This document shows positions 1-13,000 of a DNA stretch of 64,000 nucleotides, in pieces; position 1 is the stretch's first letter; each line of letters starts with the position of its first letter. The stretch is from Epiperipatus broadwayi (lineage: Eukaryota > Onychophora > Udeonychophora > Euonychophora > Peripatidae), in the NCBI GenBank assembly GCA_028023455.1, contig JAQFVV010000322.1, positions 901,001 to 965,000 of the forward strand. Reading direction: 5' to 3'. Both the position numbers and the translations under genes were made by a program. The notes under the pieces are model-generated. The model saw nothing but the letters and a program-made list of their open reading frames with translations. It did not search any database and was not told the origin of the DNA.

Positions 1-866
1 AATAGTCTACTGTAGGGTAAAGCCTCTCTAATAACTTTTTATTGAGATTAATGAATGAGAAGGCCATTTTCAATTGAGTAGTAGTAAGGTATGAGTAGTT
101 TTTCATTCTTGTTTTACATTTAGTTAAAAATAGCTAGATACTTATTAATTGTTCAATATTTACTTGATGGTTTACTAAATTAGTTTCTAGGCCATCTACT
201 GGAAAGAAAATTTCCAAGTTTTTGAATTAAGTTTATTCAGCCTTGATTCAAAACCAGGTTTTAGGCATAGTAGGCAAATATGTTACCTGTGCACCATGAG
301 TTCTTTCATAACATTGTTTTATTTATGCATTAGTATAACCCTGTAGACAGATTGTAGCTAAATATTGTTTTTATAAGTATTTGTGATGTAGATGTATATA
401 TTTCTGTGTGTAGAAATATACATTGCATACATATTTAAATAAATTCACATTAATTATAAATTATATAAGCAAAAAGTACCATAATCACTAATGTGAAATG
501 CTATTTACTATAAATAATATTTAAAATATATATATATTTCTATGAAAAAATAATAATACAATTACAAAAAAAAAAATCCAAGTAAATCTACATAGGGTCA
601 TATAAATAGTACTTTATTATGTTCTATATAATATCAAAGCTAAGTAAAATAATCAAAAGTTATTGAAATAAAATTTTTATGTGTTAAAATAGTATAATAT
701 TTGTTTTTGAATACCTTATTTAGATGTCATGCATTTATTAATATAAATATAGTAATGTTATAATATATAATTATACCATGTAGTCTTATAATGCCATCTT
801 ATTCTAAATAAAACTGATTTTATTCATATACATTAATTCTAATTTTGTATTGTTTTGTGTTATTAG
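1..866 (+). other. TBCK intron, 5' part cut by the window edge
   Basis: AT-rich sequence upstream of the first visible TBCK exon. I see no coding exon and no recognisable repeat apart from short AT runs. Confidence 0.6.
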
Positions 867-1030
867 AAATTGATATTGAAAAATGTGTTAGAGATTCTAT
901 AAAAATTTACTGCTGTACTCCTAAAAGTGCCACTTATAGACAACATGCAAGGCACCCAGGACAAAATCTTAATGAAAAAAATACTAGTGTTTATTTACAA
1001 GATTATAATGATAAACCTTCAACAGAATTG
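867..1030 (+). CDS. TBCK: TBCK exon (TBC-rhodanese linker start)
   Basis: Acceptor TTATTAG ends at 866 and donor GTTAGT begins at 1031. The reading frame (codons starting at 868 after two phase nucleotides) gives [11 protein letters not shown] then [16 protein letters not shown], a segment conserved in TBCK just after the TBC domain. The Met at 845 of the open frame is inside the intron and is not a start. The last ~25 residues are Asn/Ser/Asp rich and look like disordered linker. Confidence 0.9.
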
Positions 1031-4000
1031 GTTAGTATTTAATACTTATTTATAACAATTTAATATAAATATTTTATATGAATATATATATTTGGCAACA
1101 GTTAATTGATTGATATATATATATGTTTTGAAATTAAATGCTTATTAAAAATAAAATTATTTATTTCTATATTTTACTTTTCAAAACTGAAATATTTATT
1201 TAAAGATGAGATGTAATTAAGTTGATATCAAACCTGCTGAAAACTGTTAAAGTAGTTGAACAATTTCAAACTGAAATTTTTGAATTTTTTTTTTTAAAAT
1301 AAGCTTTTTGTCAACTTATTTAGCCATTCACCATTGGTAAGTGCATAATATTTTAACTGTTTTCAGCTAGAAGTTATATAAATATTAATATTGTCTAATC
1401 TTTGAAACAAATTATTAAGATTAGTTGGAATCAGAGCAATATGCAAAAGGCACTTATGCACAGACAAAGTAGAAAATGGGGATAAATTAAAACAGCTAAC
1501 TTCTGATGTTTATTTACATGCTTTTTAAGATATCTATAAAAATGTTAATGGACCATTTGTATGGTTAAATTGAAATTAAAATTTTTTAACTAATATATAT
1601 TTATATACTATAATTTAATTACTTCATAGGAATAAAAAAAAATCACTTTTTAAATAGGAAATATTTTTATTTGTACATACTTATATATAAAATTAGACAA
1701 CCATGAATAGTTTCAACCATGTAAATGTTATGGTATTAGAAGATGTATTTTGGTTATAACTAAGTATATATAAAAATCTAAAGCTTGGAAAAGGAGAAGG
1801 GATGTTCCTATATTTTCTAATTTCACTAAAAATACATTAGTGATAAACAGCCTGATAAGAATTATTTTTTAGATATTGAGAAATTTTATTTGTTCAAATA
1901 AAAGAATATAAATGAAATATCTGGGTACATCCGTATATAATTTATTGAAAAAATATATATAAATTAATGTTTCGACCAAGTCATACTGGTCATTAACTGG
2001 GTAACAAATATTATAAAATAATTGTAGAGGCGCTGTAAACACTGATGTATAACAATAATGAATGTTCTATTAATAGAAAATAGAAATAATAATTATGTAA
2101 AATTATTTAGACTAATGAATTTTTAAAATTTTTTTTTACAAATAAAAGGTAATTTGCATGTATTTATTTGTTTGTTGATACAATCTGTCCTTTTAAAGAT
2201 TGCAATGGCTTCTCTGGACTGACATTTATATTTATAAATGTTGGTTTATATTGTGGTATACATATATATCTTCATTTTGTCATTTTTTATGGTTTATAAA
2301 TTGCTAAATAAAGAGAACAATTCAAGGTCAAATATTTAATAAAAATATATTTGTTTTAAATAAATGTAAAATAAATGAGTTGTTTATTTATTAAAATTAT
2401 ATTTCTTTTTAAATTATTGCAGAATGACAACAATGCTTTATTAAAATTAGAAGAAAGAAATTACATGTTCAAAAAAACTAGTGTTTAAAAATCCATACTG
2501 TATTTTATGTTACTATAGAGACAAAAATGATTTTCATAAGAAATAGACATACTTTCCTTTAAAAAAAGTTTTGTATTTTAACCTTATTTTATCTTATAAA
2601 TAAGTTTTGGATTAGCAGTAAAAAAATTTAATTGTAAATAGGAAGCATAGAAAAGAAAATGGCATAATGCACTCATCATTTAATGTATATAATTTAAAAT
2701 GGAATGATTAACAACAAAATTCTATGCTTATTGCCATTAAATTTAAGTCTTCAAAATCTATTTATATTGCAGATTCGACAAAGCAAACTAATCGACAACA
2801 TTTAAAGATTAAAGTGCCTATAGAAATTTACATATATGTATGCTAGCATGTAGATGCCAAAGGAAATATTGCAATATAAAAAAGTTAACTTGAAGTTTTA
2901 TGTGTAATAATATTAACCTATCCTTAGAGAAAATCTTACTTATTAACAACAGCTGAAATTATAAATGGTAATATTTACAAATGTTTATAATATCTTCTAA
3001 AAATTAATAACCTTAATTACAATGCAGTCTAACTTGTCATCTGATAATTTAGATATCTTAAGTAATAATAATCAAGTAAAATAAAAGATCAGTTATAATA
3101 TAATATTTGCATAATTTAATTTAAAATTATAAATAACTTTATATAAAAATGTTACTTGGTTATTATATACTTTTATAATAATATAAAAATTCAGCGTATA
3201 TTTTATTTTTCTCTTGTATGAAAGGAATTTATAGTTAACCCTTTTTTGACTATATATATACACATATGGTTTTAATTATAAAATTATATGTCCCATTTAA
3301 TTATATTATAGTGAAGGTGAACTATAAATGAATTATAAATGCACATTATAGGATGTTAATTACTGTTATAAATTATTATTTGGTCTAACTATCACATATA
3401 AATGGATGTTTATTTTAATAAATTTATGTTGTTGTTATTAACAATAAGTGTTTTGATTTACCACTACATAAACCATTATATAAACATTTTATCTTACCCT
3501 ATAATATATTCCAGATGATATTTCATTATCCAGTGAAACAGTTAATAAATTTTCTTTTCTTTGCCAGTCAAGAGAATGCATATGAATTCATTGGTGCTCT
3601 TTATAAATTTATCAGTCCATTGCAGATGTAGATATGAACTATTATAAAACCATTTGTGATCAATTTATTTATTTACTCATTATATTTTGAATTCTCTGAA
3701 TATGATATTTACTCAGTATATTTGAAATGTCCAAATAGGTAATATATGAGTGGAGAAAATCACTTGGTTCATAATTATATTTATTTTAAGTAGTTGCCAA
3801 GTAAGTAATCCATTTAATTTGCAGGCCAACTAGCACTGCTATTTTATAATATTTTCAATACATTTGAGGTTACCTAATCTGAAGGCATTTACTGATAGGC
3901 TAGCATGATGAGCAGTATATTATTTTATACTATCATTTATAAATTTTATCCATTATTATATCCAACAAGGCAATATTACTATTCATAAAACAATGTTGCT

Positions 4001-7000
4001 GCATTAGAAATATTTCATAGATTTTATTAGCATTGTTTATATGTTTTATTGTTCTTATTTATCATTAGAGATTTTTTTTCATTTACAATGTATATATTTT
4101 TAATAAATTATACATGGTTATACCAGATAACATTTCATTTATATCTGTAGCCCGTAAAAATCTTCTATGTAATAAAATAAAAGAATATATTGTAACGCTC
4201 TCATATATATTGTGTAACACTCACACACACACACACATATATATATGCATTACATGGGTGTGTTTATAGTTCAAAATAAAAAGAAAAACAAATAAATGAA
4301 AGAAAAGAATTTTAAGAAATAAACTAAAATAGCCATTAAATCAATTGGTAGAGTTTTATTACAAGGGCGGGGAAAAGAAAATCTGATTTAAGTTAAGATT
4401 TAGAACCTGCTTTTTTCTTTTTACCTGTAAGAAAGAATTAATGTTGTAAAGTTAAATGGTATAATGTAAAAATATAATGTAAATTAAAATAAAAATATAA
4501 TTCTAAGTAAAAATAGACAAATTAATTAATGAAAAGTAATTTTTGTAAACTATTTCATTGGCAGGAATGCAGTTAAATTTTGGAAAATTCCTGGCCATTA
4601 AGATAGTAGATTAATCTAAAGAAAAAGATAAGATTAATCACTTAATTAAAGATTAAAAGCAAAATGTATAAAAGTGAACAGCAGGAGGGGAAGTGTATAA
4701 AAACAGCAAATGGTAGTTGGGAGATCAGTTAGTTGAAATTTTTGTGTTAAGTTAAGAGGGAGTCAAGTCCATGAATCATTAAATAATAATAAGTAAACAA
4801 CATCATGCATTGCTAAGAAAACCACTGGAATGCCTGCCTGGGCTTCGTTCCTGGCCTTCATTACCATCAATGTTCTGCTATCAATGCCTCACCCGTAATA
4901 TAGGATTTTGCTGCATACATTCTCCTATTGCCATTCAGAAAGTACGAAGAAGGAAAAGAAACCATAGTGGATGACCAAATGGCCAGCCATGGAGGATGCC
5001 AGGAGCATCATGAATTTAAAAGGCCATGGACCGTTAAGTAAGGACTATTCAAACTGTCAAAAATAGATGAAGTCATCTCAAAGTGAAAACCTAGGTAAAT
5101 ATATTGAACATTATTGATAAATGTCTAGACATTATTAAATGCAAATGAACTGATATGAAGAAGGACTATTAACATTATAAATGTCAGAATTATGTAACGG
5201 AATTATGCAATGAATTAACTCTTGTTAAACTTTATTTATTCTGTTTGATAATTAGTATTTTATCTATTTATATTGTGTTAAATTTTTGTATATAATTGAC
5301 ACATTGACCTATTGGTGTGTGTGTATAGGAATAAAATGTATTTGCTAAATATTACTTGGTCTGGTCTCTTTCCTTTATCTGCATTGCCATGATTAGAGAA
5401 TCAGGCAAGTTTAATAAGTGCTATTAATTTATGCACTGGGTACCCTATTTCATAGTGTTGGAGCTAGTCTGGGTAAGTTTCCATGCTCTTGATTCTGCTA
5501 TGTGTTTTGTCTGGGCATTCTGGTTATATAAAGTTTATCTGGCCAGATAGCACTTAGATATTTATTTCGAAAAAAATAAAATTGTCTTTGGAGGATTGGC
5601 ATAGTACCAGCAGTTATGGAGGGGCGCTATGATAAGGAAAAATTATCAGGATTGGTATGTTTATGTGGTCTTGATGTGGTCATAGGTATGATTGATAGTT
5701 AATCTATCAGTAATATTCTATCCCTCTGCTTGAGTGTATGGTCACTGGTATCAAAGTCATCTTAAGTTTATAAATGCTTATTACATATGCAAGATTGCAT
5801 CTCTATAAGTAAATCAACTTAAACAATGCAATATGATATTTAATTGAAGTTATTAAGATCAATAAAAGTTACAACAAAGTATATACATTTATAGTTGTCA
5901 TATAATATTCTAAAAGAAAAAAAAAAGATAATATGAAAAAATGATTTTAAAAAAAAAAGATTTAAATAATTGATACTAAATAATGATATTAATTAAATAT
6001 AAAGAAAATAAATGATGACCTGTTGCAAAAATGTTTTCCATTTTCCAAACGAAAAAAGGTTTCCATTCCCAACCCCCCTCTTCCCCATGATCAAAACAAC
6101 ATATATATTTTAAAAATAAAATAGAAAATTAAACTTTTATTAATTTATTTATTCATTGTTTTTGAGAATTTTTTAAAGAAAATATTGTAATTATTCATAT
6201 CATGCTAATTTTAAGAGAAAAAAAACAAGATTTTTGCTTTCAGAATTATTCTCAGAACTTTTAGACTTTTAAATATTTATTTGATTGATTTTTAAATTTA
6301 TATCCTTTCTTTTAAATATGTATATAATTTTTTGTTTTTTATTTTTTAAACCATCTTTTTTAATTCATATGATATATCTTTAAAAAATTAAAAAAAAAAA
6401 AAAATTACATAATCAAAAAAAATTTCTAAATTATTTTAAAGATTGCAGTTTTCCATATATATATTAAAACAACTGTTTGTGTTTTAATTAAAAAGTAACT
6501 AAAATATTTTTTTAAAAAATAAAGTGTGCAAGAAATTCACATGCATAAAATTTATCAGTTAATAAAAAATACTTTGAAAACTTAAAAGTATATATTTGAT
6601 TTAAGAAGTGCATGATAAGAGCACTATAAACTATAACTATAATAATAATAATGATGATGATGATGATGGTGGTGATGATGATGATGATGATGAAAGTGCA
6701 ACTGTAATAGCAAAAATTACAAAATAAAAGATATAACCCAAAAATAGAAATAAGTTCATTAAGAGTGTAAAATTTGTCTTGCATTGGTGGTCGAGAGGTC
6801 AGCGCGACTGCCTTGCAATTGCAGGCAGTTGCCCGGGTTGCGGGTTCGAGTCCCAGACGATGCTATGACACTTAAAAAAAAAAAAAAAGAGTGTAAAATT
6901 TTATCTAGACTACCTAGAAAATTTATCCTAAGCATAATTTTTTTTATGAAAACAGTGAATTTTCAATTCATCATTTATGCATTTATTATTTTCCATATTT

Positions 7001-10000
7001 ATTATCTGCTTTCTTTGATCCTGAAGTTAATGCCATAGAAATATATGTTATTTTTTTAAGGATCATTGCTTTTGAAACTATTGTTTTTTTGCAACTGTCA
7101 TTATCAAATTATTCGCCCTATCTTATTGTAAATAATGAATTACAATATATACAAAATAATCTTATTATTATTAAATTTTCTTCAAATGTTTTTTATATTA
7201 ATAATTTTTAATTAGAAACTTGAAAAAAGTTTTTTTTGTGAGAAAATAGTTAATTGAAGTTTGATGAAAAACAAAACAAAAACTACTTTATCCTCAATTT
7301 TTAACTCCTGTATATCATTATATTATATCATTATATATGTAAATGATATGAATATAAATTTTACATAATAACTTTTTATTTTTTTAGACTATGAGTCCTC
7401 TTCCGTTGGAGCAATTGAAAAGTGAAGTCTGTCCTAGAATATCTGCAGAAGATTTGCTTGAGCTATGTGAATTAAATCCCTTCATTCAATCTGAAACTAT
7501 AATCAAACAAAAAAGACCCCCAAAGCCAAAAATTCTAATAATTGACATAAGAGCTAATGAAGAGTATCCTTTACTTTAAGATTACTTGTATTTATTTCAA
7601 ATGCTTTTTTTTTATTTATTAAAAATATAAAATTAATATATACATACATATTTTAGAAGGAACTAATGGTGTAATAATTAGCATATTCAATTGTTATGTC
7701 TATAATTTGGGAATTTTTTTTTAAGTTTGAAGCAAACTTAGGTACTCATCTTTTAGCTAAAGATGCCGCTGTATGGTGCGGTTTTCGCGCCAAAACACAT
7801 AAAAATACTGTTTCCACGGCCGACACATTCAAACCCGCGTTTTCTATAATACAACTTTTTTGTTGTGCTATATTTTGAAGTAAAAAAGAGCGGTATGAAA
7901 AAAATATCCAGTAAGAAAAGTCCAAATATACAGGTTTTTTTGTAAATTTAATAAAAAGCAAATATTATAAACATGTTTAATAAGTAAACAAGACATTTGT
8001 ATGTGTTTGTTGTTGTTTAAAAAAGTTTGAGTTTCTTTCTTGAATTTTTTTATTTTATCATTACAAACAAACAGAACACTAACCCTAAAACTAACCCTAA
8101 CCCTAAAACTAATCCTAAACCTAACCCTAAACTAACCCTAAATGTAACCGTAACAACTTTTACTTTTATTACGATTATTATTTTTTAGTTAAACAACTAC
8201 AAAAAATGTCGTAAAAAAATATCTGATAGAAAATTGATAAAAAAAAAAGCCGTAACACAAGTAAAAAAATATCTGATAGAAAATTGATAAAAAAAAGCCG
8301 TAACACAATTTAAAAAGTATACGATATAAAAAACACGAATCAAATTGTAATTTGTTGATTTTATTTTACATTTATTATTATCATTTAAATTGTATACATT
8401 AATAAAAAATAATATTTAAAAAAGACGATTTTATTTTGTTTTTATTTTCGCATTACAAAAAAGCACAGAAAAATTATTAAAATCAACGGCCCGTGAATGT
8501 TCATATTTTATAGTTTTAGCGTGAAAACGGCGCCATCCAACGGCATCTTTAGCTATAAGACAAGCCCCAAACTTACTATTTACTTATCGGTAATAAACAA
8601 ATATAAAGCTGTTTTTAATTGGAATTTGACTATCTTGATTGGTTTCATATTTTCATGTATAGTTTCTCTATAGATGAATGATGGAAATACTTTTACCATG
8701 CAATGGACTATTTAAAGTCGATTTTTTATTTGTATACATATATGCATTTATTTTTATACAGCTGTAAAAGTGATAACAGTGTTTCTAGTTTTTTTTTTTG
8801 ATTTATGCACACATCTATATATTTATGCAGAGGCATAATGTTTATTCAAATATTTTTATTATAATGACCTTGTAGAGTAGTAGAAACACATTTGCCTGCT
8901 ATAATCTGGATGAAAAAAATTGAATTTTTTTTTTTTTCAGATAGCAGACAATAGCCACTCTAGATAATAACCATTCAATATTGGTCAATTGATAGGTATC
9001 CAGTTATTATTATTGAAAGGATAAAACAAGGATGGAAAACTGTTTAAATTTTTATTACCTGGCAATTAGCAAGACTTAATGATTATTAGTTTTTTTTTTT
9101 CATTATTCGTCTATGGATGACTCTTGGAGAGGTTTTTGCTCTGCCATTATTATTTTTTTTTTTTATCTATATATTATATATATTTGGTTGGAAAACATTG
9201 ATTTCAAATATTTTTTTATTTTTATAGTCCACTATTCATATATTATAAACTTTTATAATATTATATGAAGTATATATTAAAATGAGTTTATAATTTTTCA
9301 GTATAACAAGGCCTTGTATTTATAAATCCAAACACAAATGAAATATTGGTTTATAGGGACTTATGCTCATATTTAACTAATAAAGTGTCAATCATTTTTA
9401 TAAATTAGAAAATAATACTACAAATATTGAAATAGTTCAAATGAATTTGAGTTATGTCTGATGATTTTAATGTAAAAAAAAGAGAGGCAAATTGTGAAAA
9501 AGAAAAAAAAAATGTTTCACTAAAAGGCACTAAGAAATTATGTTACAGTTATAAAATAAACTACAGTTCTTTCAAAAAAAAAAAAAAAAATCCAATAAGT
9601 CAGGATATAAAAAATTAAAAATATGTTGATTGGATATTAGCCAACCATAGTGTAGAAACTAAATAATGAGCAGAAATTCCCATACACCTGACATTAAGTA
9701 ACTAAATCAATCAATCATTTGCAAACATTATTACAACTTTGAAATTAAATTGTGTTACATAAATAATGTTTCATTTGACTATATGACAGCCAGTTACTAT
9801 CTGTATAACAACAGTTCATATTACAAACAATTATTTTTGAAATGATAGCTTTGCTATAAATTTTCTGTTTTAAAAGCTTATGACAGTTTATATTGATAGT
9901 CATTGCACTTTCCATGTGCATGTCACTTTTACAATGATATGTTCCTCTGTTTTTTGATTTTTTTTGGTATAATCTTTTGTAATTTGATCATTTTTTTCAG

Positions 10001-13000
10001 CAAACATTAATTTCTGACCATAGTTGTTAATAGCAGATTTTATTCACCCTCATTTAATGAAGGAGAACCTTTAAGTTTACTGAATTTGAAACATTAATTA
10101 GTTTAGCAATTTTGAACACTATGCTTCAGTTAATTAGTCCCTGATAATTTGATATCTTTTAACTGACATTAAATATCTATCAGATACTACTTATCATCTT
10201 AGAATTCTTTATCATACAAATAATATTACATTGTTATCTATTTTCCTACTTGCACTTTTTGATGTCAAAAATTCGAATTATTTTGTAATAATAAATTCTG
10301 TTAATCTTATATCATATCACTATGAACATGGCACTGAAAAAATACATTTAAAAATATTAAAAAATATAGATTTGTGCTTTAGTTTATAATTAGAAAGAAA
10401 CATTTGTATAAGAAAAGTAATTGACTTCTAAATGATTTTCCAGTGATAAGCATGGATTCCTCATCAAAGTGCAAACTGGATGAAAAAAAGAGTTCCAAGA
10501 TATTTACAGTAAACAAAACTTCTAACGATATTCTGTTTCAAATTAAAATTGTAAAGTAAATTAATGAAAGAAGTTATTTGAAAAAGATTTAAATGAATTT
10601 AGAAATTAAAGAACAAACTTAGAAATATTTTATGAATAATCTGAAAAATAGTGACTTATATGATTAATGTAATGACAAATATTTTACAAATGTAATAATG
10701 ATTCATATATTTATATTTTTAATTATATATACTGTACTGGTCAAAACATGTTTATCCATCTAACATGAGCTGGCACTCATAAAATGTACTTCAAACCCAA
10801 TCAAGCCTGAGATTTAGGTCAGGGACCAGCCTGGATTCGAACCCACTCTCTAAGCCCCAAATCTAACACCTAATGAATAAACATAATAGTGATGGCACAT
10901 GAGAATTAATTTTAATCCAGCCGACTAGCAAAGCTGAGCAAAACAATGAGACATCTATTAACTATGTCTATATTAAAATAATATATAAGCATGGCTGTAT
11001 GTGTGGAAGTGGAGGAAAAGGAATTCGAACTACTCAAATAAGTTAGACAATAAAAATATAGTTTAATATACTGACAAATTATTATACATTTATAAATTAA
11101 TTATATACATTAGTGTGTGCGTGAATACCAAACGATAGAGGATTACATAGTGTCATTCACACTATTATTTCTCATATGCTCTTTATTAGCTAAATGATAC
11201 ATTATAAATAAGCACACATCTTTGATGGGTCTAATATTAAGATGCCAATCAGTTATTAGAAAGAAGTTACATAAAATTGCCATTAACACTTTGGATTACG
11301 GTTCTGAAACACGATGACTAACATTATTTAGGGGAGCATTCTGAGATTCATTACAGTTATAAATACAAACTATTTTCCTGCCATTACGGTCGTGAAAATA
11401 CATAAAATACATTTGACAATTTATTGAAAATTATTTTCATTAACATTTACGAGAAGAACGCTTTATTTTTCTCCAAGGCATATAGATACTCTTAAATACA
11501 GAAATAAGTTACGATGGTGGGACTGTATAAGACTGAAATAAATTTAATTAATAAAATAGAAGTAATTGGCATTTATATATATATTTTAAGCAGAGCGCAA
11601 TTTTAATATTAGAGCATTAAAACTGGGTCATCAAGCAAAAGAAATAAATATACAAGAAGTTTGCGGTGCTGACATTATAACCAAGAAATAACAGGAAAAG
11701 TCATGCTTCTGGATGAAAGATGAAGTGGATGGGCATAGCGTGTACCATACTTAGGGATCACCACCGGAGGCCTTTTTATACGAAGAAATGGATGGGCATA
11801 GCGTGTCCAGACTTAGGGGTCACCGCCAGGGGCCTTTTTATACGAAGAAGTGATATGCATAGCGTGTGCCAAACTTACGGGATCACTGCCAGAGGCATTT
11901 TATATGGAATAAATAATGAGAAATCTATGGGTTCGATCTTGTCGCAACCCCCAGATTAAGAAGCACATATATATAAAACACGAAAATCGGAAAAATGTCA
12001 GTAACGCAGTAATGATACATGTCACTAATGACATTGAATAAGTTTTACTGCTTTAAAATAAATGACCCTTGTTTGAATACTATAATTTAGACAAATAATA
12101 CGCTATGCAGTTATAATATATATATATAGAAATTTAGATTTCATTTACTAAAATATACTTGAAGATTTTATTTAGCAAAAGAAACATTAAGATTTAGATT
12201 TCAAATTAATAAAATATACGTTAAGATTTGATTTAGTAAAAGAAACATTAAGATTTCCCCCCATCCCTTTTTCTACTATTTAAAATAAATCAATCCCACT
12301 TTCGTTGATTTTACAACAACTTGAATATATACGTATATTTTAAGAGTAAATAAAAAAAAAACAGTTATATAGAAAATAATTAATGGTTCACTCTTTCAGA
12401 ATTTAATAAAACAAACAACATTTTAAAAGATTTCAAAGCGTTAATTAGCTTAAGTTCTGGATTTACCCCAGGTAGAAAATCCAGAATTAAAAAAATATAT
12501 TTTTATAATAAACCAACATAAAATGTTGATTCATAAAAACAAACTGGCGAACGTATTAATTTATAATGCATTATATATATATTTTAAGGGGACGTTAATA
12601 ACCTTTTCATGAAGGTTTAATAAAAAAAAATGACAGAAAAGATTTTTTAGAAATTAAGCTCGCCAGGTTGTGAGATAATAATAAGCAAGCAGATATATAA
12701 ATCAAATTATAAATACATATAAATAAATGACCGCACCAAAGTTAAGGACAGTTAAGAGCATATGAGATAGGATTAGATATAAAGAAATCATTTGAGAGCA
12801 AATTTACATTCACAGATTTATATAAAAAAGCAAAGTTAAATAATACATGAGAAATCTTGATTAGTAGAATTCGAGATTAATTAATCAAGCTAGATTTAGT
12901 TTCAATGGTGGCGGTTTGGAAGTTACCTTGCAATTTTAAGAGTCCAATTTAGTATGGCACATGCACGGCAATTGAAATGCAAGTTCTTCGGTGGCAGCAA

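Larger units (their letters stand above)
1031..7387 (+). other. TBCK intron, 6.4 kb
   Basis: Holds AT-rich sequence, an AC/AT microsatellite near 4213-4247, a possible solo-LTR-like segment (4440-5640), an AAT/GAT microsatellite (6640-6693) and one SINE with target-site duplications (6761-6901). No internal exon was recognised. Confidence 0.7.
7741..8567. mobile_element. hAT-like MITE, 827 bp, with 8-bp target duplication
   Basis: Terminal inverted repeats share TAGCTAAAGATGCCG followed by a related G/C-rich stretch. The ends start GGTACTC (left) and, in reverse complement, GGGCTTG (right). A perfect 8-bp direct repeat CAAACTTA flanks it (7733-7740 and 8568-8575), the target-site length typical of hAT transposons. 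No transposase is encoded. Inside are a degenerate telomere-like CCCTAA array (8082-8150) and a two-copy tandem repeat (8208-8305). Small open frames in it are chance. Confidence 0.8.

Noticed and set aside
845-865. Met start upstream of the first TBCK exon
   Set aside because: It lies before the splice acceptor; family comparison shows the protein continues from upstream exons outside the window.
6512-6784. 90-residue minus-strand open frame
   Set aside because: Poly-Ile from the AAT/GAT microsatellite; no protein-like sequence.
6784-7038. 84-residue open frame on the plus strand
   Set aside because: Runs through the SINE head and its A tail; not a gene.
8082-8150. Telomere
   Set aside because: Degenerate, short and wholly inside a MITE with target duplications; both sides are ordinary intron.
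11720-11959. Small periodic protein
   Set aside because: The frame simply reads through a three-copy minisatellite with no conserved frame length (unit not a multiple of three throughout).
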